DNA from: Ponticaulis sp.
GTDB lineage: Bacteria > Pseudomonadota > Alphaproteobacteria > Caulobacterales > Hyphomonadaceae
Direction of reading: 5' to 3'
Length of the DNA stretch: 9,337 nucleotides
Assembly: GCA_002699325.1 (NCBI GenBank)
Contig: PABS01000090.1
Location: forward strand, 4,679-14,015
Shown one piece after another: positions 5,406 to 9,337 of this stretch (the stretch's first letter is position 1; every line of letters begins with the position of its first letter). The position numbers and the translations under genes are program-made. Under the pieces are notes generated by a model. That model was not told the DNA's origin, searched no databases, and worked only from the letters and a program-made list of their open reading frames with translations.

Positions 5406-6047
5406 ATGACCCTGTCCGCCAAAACTCTGATCCCAACTGCTCTCACTGCGCTTGCGGCCGTTGCGCTGCCAGCTTCAGCTGCGGATGCTAAGCCGAGAAC
5501 ATTCATGGATATGGCGTACGGATCTGCAGCGATGAGCGGTGATCAGGTCTGCCGCGAGACACTTCACGATCTGCAGCTTGTTGACCATTCAGGCGACGGC
5601 GAATCCAACACCACTTGTACCTATCGCGCTGATAGTGGCCTGACACTGAAAGCCGATATAACCTCGGCCCAAGACCAGAGTCTTCAGTCGCAATTCGACC
5701 GCGTGAGTCATATTCCAGGCGAAGAAATGAAGGCAGACAGCCTTCTATGCGAGACAAATTTGTCCATGATTATTGCAATGAACAAGCGCTCTGGCGGCGA
5801 GATCACAGATGGTGATCTGCCACTGGACGATCTTCAGCGTTGCAAGGTTTCAAGATCTGACGACGCGCTGACGCTGGTCAGCCTGCAGGACCTCGACGGA
5901 ACCCGGATCAAGGTTGAGGTAACCGCACCCGTCGGCGAAAAAGCACTGGATGACATGATAAACCATTCCGCCTGGTTTCATGCGTCACAGATGAGCGATG
6001 ATCTTCTGAACATGATCCTGCCGCCGGTGACCAACCAGACGGCCTGA
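5406..6047 (+). CDS. Secreted protein of unknown function with four cysteines
   Basis: I do not recognise a family for this 213-residue protein. The start at 5406 is chosen because it opens a signal peptide (residues 1-25, cleavage ASA|AD); the frame is open further upstream to 5220, but that would bury the signal peptide. No strong ribosome site is visible (AGAAAG only). The mature part is acidic, about 188 residues, with exactly four cysteines (49, 71, 115, 146), consistent with two periplasmic disulfides. There are no transmembrane segments after the signal and no recognisable catalytic motif. It stands alone between ffh and a convergent oxidoreductase gene, with a GGAAC-type promoter candidate upstream and a terminator downstream. 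A periplasmic, stress-regulated role would follow from that promoter, but this is inference. Confidence 0.8.
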   Translation: MTLSAKTLIPTALTALAAVALPASAADAKPRTFMDMAYGSAAMSGDQVCRETLHDLQLVDHSGDGESNTTCTYRADSGLTLKADITSAQDQSLQSQFDRVSHIPGEEMKADSLLCETNLSMIIAMNKRSGGEITDGDLPLDDLQRCKVSRSDDALTLVSLQDLDGTRIKVEVTAPVGEKALDDMINHSAWFHASQMSDDLLNMILPPVTNQTA

Positions 6048-6072
6048 TCACAGACAAGCGATCTTCCCAGAC

Positions 6073-6113
6073 AAAAAGGGGTCTCAGAGCAAAACGCTCC
6101 GAGACCCCTTTTT
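6073..6113. terminator. Bidirectional terminator between convergent genes
   Basis: Thirteen perfect pairs (6073-6085 with 6101-6113, AAAAAGGGGTCTC and its complement) plus an inner GAGC/GCTC stem and a 5-base loop. The A-run on the left and T-run on the right give a U-tract in both directions. It lies 26 bases after the 6047 stop and 25 bases after the minus-strand stop at 6139. Confidence 0.93.
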
Positions 6114-6138
6114 GCATTTGCCTGAATGCGTCGGCTGA

Positions 6139-7131
6139 CTAGGTCAGAATCACGACTTTGCCTGTGGCCTTTCGGTCGGCCAGATGCGTGATGGCCTCGC
6201 CAGCCTTCTCCAGTGGAAATGTTGCCGAAACGTGCGGCTTGATCTTTCCGTCAGAATAAAAGCCGAACAGCTCTTTCACATCTGTTTCGTACTGATCCGG
6301 GAACTGGCGCACCCACGCGCCCCAGAAAACACCGCGAATATCGCAGGACTTCAGAAGCGTCAGGTTGAGCGGAATTTTTGGAATACCCGCCGGGAAACCC
6401 ACAACCAGATACCGGCCTTCCCAGTTCATAGCGCGCAGGCTTGGCTCGGCATAGTCACCGCCCACCGCGTCATAGATGATATCCACACCGCCGCCGGAGA
6501 TTTCCTTGATCTGATTGGACAGCTCTTTCTGCTGATCACGGCTGAGCTCTCCGGTCGGGTAGACCAGCCCTTCATCAGCGCCTTTAGACAGGCAAAAATC
6601 CACCTTTTCCTGCGTCGAACAGGCTGCAATGACTTTAAGACCCATGGCCTTGCCAAGCTCAATCGCGGCAACGCCGACACCGCCCGCAGCCCCGAGGATA
6701 AACAGCGTTTCACCTGGCTTCGGATCACCGCGGCGCTTGAGCCCGTAATAGGATGTTCCATAGGTCAGGATGAATGCAGATGCCTCGTCAAATGGCATGT
6801 CGTCTGGGATCGGCAGACAGCGCGCGGCCTCAATCACCAGCTCTTCGCGATAACCGCCCCAGCCGCATGAGCCAATGACCCGGTCACCAGCCTTGAGGTT
6901 CGTCACGTCAGACCCCACAGACTTCACAATACCTGAAACTTCTCCCCCCGGAGAAAACGGGCGTTCAGGTTTGAACTGATATTTGTCCTGAATGATCAGC
7001 ACGTCAGGAAAGTTCACGCCAATGGCTTTGACTTCAAGAACAACTTCCTTCGGGCCGGGGGTCGGTGACTCCAGCTCAACAAGCTCAAGTGTCTCTGGAC
7101 CACCGGGTTGTTTTGAAACCACAGCTTTCAT
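6139..7131 (-). CDS. Zinc-free NAD(P)H:quinone oxidoreductase-family MDR protein
   Basis: This 330-residue protein belongs to the medium-chain dehydrogenase/reductase superfamily, quinone-reductase branch, typically NADPH-dependent reductases of quinones or alkenals. The N-terminal GroES-like domain (about 1-120) includes VKAIGVNFPDVL 34-45 and PGGEVSGIV 61-69. The Rossmann domain (about 121-265) has the glycine motif GAAGGVG at 147-153 and DAVGG at 221-225. There is no four-cysteine structural zinc cluster, as expected for this branch. The start at 7131 has AGGAG 9 bases upstream. It is divergent from the peptidase gene at 7244 across 112 bases and convergent with the 5406 gene. The substrate cannot be told from sequence. 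Its similarity to vertebrate zeta-crystallin is a family relationship only. Confidence 0.92.
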   Translation of the reverse strand: MKAVVSKQPGGPETLELVELESPTPGPKEVVLEVKAIGVNFPDVLIIQDKYQFKPERPFSPGGEVSGIVKSVGSDVTNLKAGDRVIGSCGWGGYREELVIEAARCLPIPDDMPFDEASAFILTYGTSYYGLKRRGDPKPGETLFILGAAGGVGVAAIELGKAMGLKVIAACSTQEKVDFCLSKGADEGLVYPTGELSRDQQKELSNQIKEISGGGVDIIYDAVGGDYAEPSLRAMNWEGRYLVVGFPAGIPKIPLNLTLLKSCDIRGVFWGAWVRQFPDQYETDVKELFGFYSDGKIKPHVSATFPLEKAGEAITHLADRKATGKVVILT

Positions 7132-7243
7132 GGGCTATCTCTCCTAATGACTTAGCTATTGCCTTTTTCGACGCGGACGGTAGCTGACTGCCAATCGTCT
7201 GTGAAGCTTGTGCAACGCAACACCGTAGAGTTCTAGGAATTAT

Positions 7244-8116
7244 ATGTCTGACCCGATTTGGGCGATCGCCATTCATGGCGGTGCTGGCCCGGCCCACAAG
7301 GAAGATTATTCAGAAGAAATCGCACATATGCGAGGCGTTCTGAAGGAAGCCAAACGCCAGCTGGCGAAAGGTGGCGCTGCGCTGGACGTTGCGCAAACCG
7401 CTGTTCGCGCATTGGAAGAAAGTGGCCACCACATCGCCGGACGCGGCGCCTCGCCCAATAAAGACGGAAAATGGGAACTTGATGCAGCCATCATGGATGG
7501 CGACACCCGTAATGCTGGTGCGGTCGGCGCGCTCCGTGGGTTTCGCAGCCCCATTGATTGTGCGCGCACCATTCTTGATGTGTCTCCGCATGTGTTTCTT
7601 GTCGGCAAAGGTGCATCACGCTTTCTGAAAAAGCGCGGCCTGGAGCGGGTTCATAACCCTTCACGCTACTATAAGCCCTCGGTCCAGGCTGCGGTGGAAT
7701 CCGGCGAACTTCAGCACGGCACGGTCGGCGCTGTTGTACTGGACAGTGAAGGCCGGCTTGCAGCGGCCACCTCCACCGGCGGCCTCCTCAATAAACAACC
7801 GGGTCGCATCGGCGACACGCCGATGATCGGCGCCGGCACATGGGCAGATGAGCGCGTCGCCGTCTCCTGCACTGGCCAGGGTGAGTACTTCATCCGATGC
7901 GCAGCCAGCGCGGACCTTTCTGCGCGCATCCGCTACAATAAGAGCGATCTTACAAATGCGGCGGCCTGCGTTCTGGAAGATATTTCCTATCTTGGCGGAC
8001 AGGGCGGCCTCATCGCCATAGACCGGCTCGGGCGCGTTACCATGCCGTTCAACACCATCTCCATGAAGCGCGGTTTCGCGACATGGAGGGACGAACTTGA
8101 TGTGAAGGTGTTTTAA
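7244..8116 (+). CDS. Isoaspartyl peptidase/L-asparaginase-family Ntn hydrolase
   Basis: Members of this threonine peptidase family (T2) cleave isoaspartyl dipeptides and asparagine after self-cleaving into alpha and beta subunits. Here the predicted nucleophile is Thr160 in HGTVG (158-162), so chains of 159 and 131 residues would result. Supporting residues keep nearly the same offsets as in E. coli IaaA: Thr178 in TSTGG, Arg188 and Asp191 in GRIGD, Thr210 and Gly211 in SCTGQGE. ELDAAIMDG (78-86) with NAGAVG (90-95) is the alpha-subunit signature. At 290 residues it is somewhat shorter than IaaA. The start at 7244 has AGGA 5 bases upstream. The next gene starts 3 bases after its stop, so the two are co-transcribed. 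The choice between isoaspartyl peptidase, plant-type asparaginase and glycosylasparaginase is open; the first is favoured. Confidence 0.92.
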   Translation: MSDPIWAIAIHGGAGPAHKEDYSEEIAHMRGVLKEAKRQLAKGGAALDVAQTAVRALEESGHHIAGRGASPNKDGKWELDAAIMDGDTRNAGAVGALRGFRSPIDCARTILDVSPHVFLVGKGASRFLKKRGLERVHNPSRYYKPSVQAAVESGELQHGTVGAVVLDSEGRLAAATSTGGLLNKQPGRIGDTPMIGAGTWADERVAVSCTGQGEYFIRCAASADLSARIRYNKSDLTNAAACVLEDISYLGGQGGLIAIDRLGRVTMPFNTISMKRGFATWRDELDVKVF

Positions 8117-8119
8117 GCG

Positions 8120-8638
8120 GTGAGAGGCTATTTCGCGATCGGTGCCGAGGGCATTTCCAAACCGATGAATCTTGGCGCACTGATGCGCACATCGCACGCC
8201 TTCGGCTCCAGCTTTGTCTTTTCTGTCGGCGCAGCAGAGAAGATCAAGACCATGTACAAGTCTGACACCTCAAAAAGCTTTGAGCATGTGCCCTATTATC
8301 AGTGGGACAGCGTAGACACCATGGCCCTGCCTAAGGGCTGCACTCTGGTCGGCGTGGAACTGACCGACGACGCGATCGAACTTCCAAGCTTCCGCCATCC
8401 CACTGCAGCGGCCTATGTACTCGGCAGAGAGCGCGGCAGCCTGACACCTGAAATGATCGAGAAATGCGCTTTCGTGGTCAAAATACCGATGAAGTTCTGC
8501 GTGAACGTGTCGGTCGCTGGCGCACTGGTCATGTATGACCGCATGATCTCCATGGGCAAATTCGCCGAACGCCCAGTCACACCGGGACGCCCGATGTCGG
8601 CCAAGGAGCTGAACCTGCTTGAGGGACGGCGGAAATAG
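8120..8638 (+). CDS. SPOUT (TrmH/SpoU) family RNA 2'-O-methyltransferase
   Basis: This 172-residue protein is a minimal SPOUT methyltransferase, using S-adenosylmethionine and probably acting on tRNA or rRNA ribose. The three family motifs are present: NLGALMRTSHAFG 17-29 (with Arg23), LGRERGSL 101-108, and IPM with VNVSVAGALVMYDRM at 122-142, which form the knotted cofactor site. It lacks the extra N-terminal RNA-binding domain of TrmH or RlmB, and dimerisation is expected. Translation starts at a GTG, 3 bases after the preceding stop, with AAGG about 11 bases upstream; no earlier in-frame start fits the family N-terminus. The C-terminal residues 143-172 look like a basic extension. The target nucleotide cannot be deduced. 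No functional link to the peptidase is evident beyond shared transcription. Confidence 0.93.
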   Translation: MRGYFAIGAEGISKPMNLGALMRTSHAFGSSFVFSVGAAEKIKTMYKSDTSKSFEHVPYYQWDSVDTMALPKGCTLVGVELTDDAIELPSFRHPTAAAYVLGRERGSLTPEMIEKCAFVVKIPMKFCVNVSVAGALVMYDRMISMGKFAERPVTPGRPMSAKELNLLEGRRK

Positions 8639-8639
8639 A

Positions 8640-9029
8640 TCAGGGCAGATTCAGCTGCCAGGAGACGCCGAACTTGTCGTTCAGCCAGGCAAACATCTCG
8701 CTGAAGCCGTAATCATCCAGAGGCATCATTATGTCGCCATCTTCACAAAGGATGTCGTGCGCCTCGATCAACTCTTCTTCGTTTTCGAAATTAATGTAGA
8801 TCGAGGTCGACGGCGTGAAGGTGAAGTCATGCGGATTGGGACTGTCGGCAAGCATGAGCTGGTGATCGCCGATGCGCAGCCGTGAGGGCAAAAGCTTGCC
8901 TGCCATCTCGCCAGCGTCTCTCGGATAATGGTGAATGGCTGTGATTTCAGTGTCACGAAATACACGCTGATAGAAGTGAAGCGCTTCTTCGGCATTTCCC
9001 TGAAAGAGAAGATAGGTCGCGACGTGCAT
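8640..9029 (-). CDS. PhnB-like VOC (glyoxalase-fold) protein
   Basis: The 129-residue protein is a vicinal-oxygen-chelate family member of the PhnB-like type, often misnamed 3-demethylubiquinone methyltransferase. Signatures are YLLFQGNAEEALHFYQRVF 6-24, LRIGDHQLMLADS 51-63 and WLNDKFGVSWQL 115-126. PhnB-like proteins have no firmly established reaction that I can cite. The start at 9029 has AAAGG 7 bases upstream within a 12-base palindrome. It follows the ChrR-like gene on the same strand after a 38-base gap, so it may share its transcript. Its stop lies one base from the stop of the convergent methyltransferase gene, with no terminator visible between them. Confidence 0.88.
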   Translation of the reverse strand: MHVATYLLFQGNAEEALHFYQRVFRDTEITAIHHYPRDAGEMAGKLLPSRLRIGDHQLMLADSPNPHDFTFTPSTSIYINFENEEELIEAHDILCEDGDIMMPLDDYGFSEMFAWLNDKFGVSWQLNLP

Positions 9030-9030
9030 A

Positions 9031-9042
9031 GAAAGGCCTTTC
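9031..9042. promoter_or_regulatory. Perfect 12-base palindrome over the VOC gene ribosome site
   Basis: GAAAGGCCTTTC is a gapless palindrome that includes the AAAGG ribosome site of the 9029 gene. It might be an operator, but a 12-base palindrome can occur by chance and its purpose is unknown. Confidence 0.25.
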
Positions 9043-9067
9043 CGGCAAAGTGACGGTGGCCTCTCTT

Positions 9068-9337
9068 CTAACCGAAGAATTTCTGGACGAAACCCAGAAG
9101 ACCTTCGAATTTCAGACCGCCATCACGGACTGCCAGAGCAAAACAGACTTCGCCCTCATCAGCCACCGGTTTGTGGGTATGCTCAGGCCCCACCATGGCG
9201 ACGTCGCCTGGACCATAAGAGCCGTATTCATCGGTAAAGCCGCCTGAAACGACGAGTGTATACTCTGCGCCGTCATGGGTATGGCGTGGTGCGCCGCATC
9301 CGGGCTCAATCCGAAGAAGTTCTGTCGTCACATCCGG
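9068..9337 (-). CDS. chrR: ChrR-type anti-sigma factor, C-terminal cupin domain (N-terminus off window)
   Basis: The frame stays open to the right edge, so the true start lies outside; the internal GTG at 9331 is not taken as the start. The visible 89 residues match the C-terminal cupin of ChrR, the zinc anti-sigma factor that holds the singlet-oxygen sigma factor RpoE in Rhodobacter: LLRIEPGCGAPRHTHDGAEY, then FTDEYGSYGPGDVAMV, and an LKFEG..FVQKFFG end. Counting from the GTG, metal ligands are likely His17, His19, Glu23 and His53, with the same spacing as the ChrR cupin ligands. The zinc-binding anti-sigma domain would be N-terminal and is not seen; an ECF sigma gene would be expected to the right. 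A stand-alone ChrR-like cupin is the alternative. The VOC gene follows on the same strand after 38 bases. Confidence 0.82.
   Translation of the reverse strand, partial: PDVTTELLRIEPGCGAPRHTHDGAEYTLVVSGGFTDEYGSYGPGDVAMVGPEHTHKPVADEGEVCFALAVRDGGLKFEGLLGFVQKFFG

Noticed and set aside
6184..6870. Plus-strand open frame antisense to the quinone oxidoreductase gene
   Set aside because: It lies fully within a well-supported gene and its product resembles no family.
6139..7131. A link between the quinone oxidoreductase (zeta-crystallin relative) and the beta/gamma-crystallin genes
   Set aside because: The shared word crystallin reflects lens recruitment; the folds and functions are unrelated.
7661..8197. 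Minus-strand open frame antisense to the peptidase gene
   Set aside because: The plus-strand peptidase has all catalytic residues; the antisense frame shows no family features.

Overview
The window looks like a chromosomal segment of an alphaproteobacterium, possibly of the Caulobacterales/Hyphomonadaceae type. The clues are an ffh / chorismate mutase / rpsP cluster, an S16 protein with a long acidic tail, a ChrR-type anti-sigma cupin and two GGAAC-type promoter candidates resembling those of the alphaproteobacterial general stress response. The taxonomic call is inference from gene content; no rRNA gene is present to fix it.

Layout. Positions 1-1588 (minus strand) hold two neighbouring genes for secreted beta/gamma-crystallin-like proteins; the left one runs off the window edge. 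The right one has four consensus calcium-binding motifs. Positions 1755-5110 (minus strand) hold an operon-like run, in transcription order: ffh (SRP GTPase), a small membrane-anchored protein of unknown function, an AroQ-class chorismate mutase, a DUF559 (Vsr-like nuclease fold) protein, and rpsP (ribosomal protein S16). The ffh/unknown/chorismate mutase junctions are both 4-base ATGA overlaps. Terminator hairpins follow rpsP and the right-hand crystallin gene. No rimM, trmD or rplS follows rpsP, although these commonly do in bacteria.

The DUF559 gene sits between two inverted copies of a GC-rich palindromic repeat that share an identical 13-mer next to the gene, with a further palindrome on its 5' side. 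The repeats encode the protein's last residues and its stop codon and leave the frame open upstream of its start. This repeat-nuclease unit is the most unusual structure in the window and could be a REP-like, possibly mobile, module.

Positions 5111-5405 separate ffh from a plus-strand gene. They contain a strong minus-strand terminator hairpin with no recognised gene feeding it, a short inverted repeat in the ffh leader, and a GGAAC-type promoter candidate for the plus-strand gene; apart from these I see no RNA gene or coding region there. Positions 5406-6047 encode a secreted protein of unknown function with four cysteines. It converges on a zinc-free quinone-oxidoreductase-type dehydrogenase (6139-7131, minus) across a bidirectional terminator.

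Positions 7244-8638 (plus) hold a tight pair: an isoaspartyl peptidase/asparaginase-family Ntn hydrolase and a small SPOUT (TrmH/SpoU) RNA methyltransferase. They converge, with one base between stop codons, on a PhnB-like VOC protein (8640-9029, minus). Upstream of that, on the same strand, is the C-terminal cupin of a ChrR-type anti-sigma factor, cut by the right edge. Most genes are housekeeping or stress-linked; the crystallin pair, the repeat-flanked DUF559 gene, the overlapping unknown gene and the orphan terminator are the parts worth a second look.
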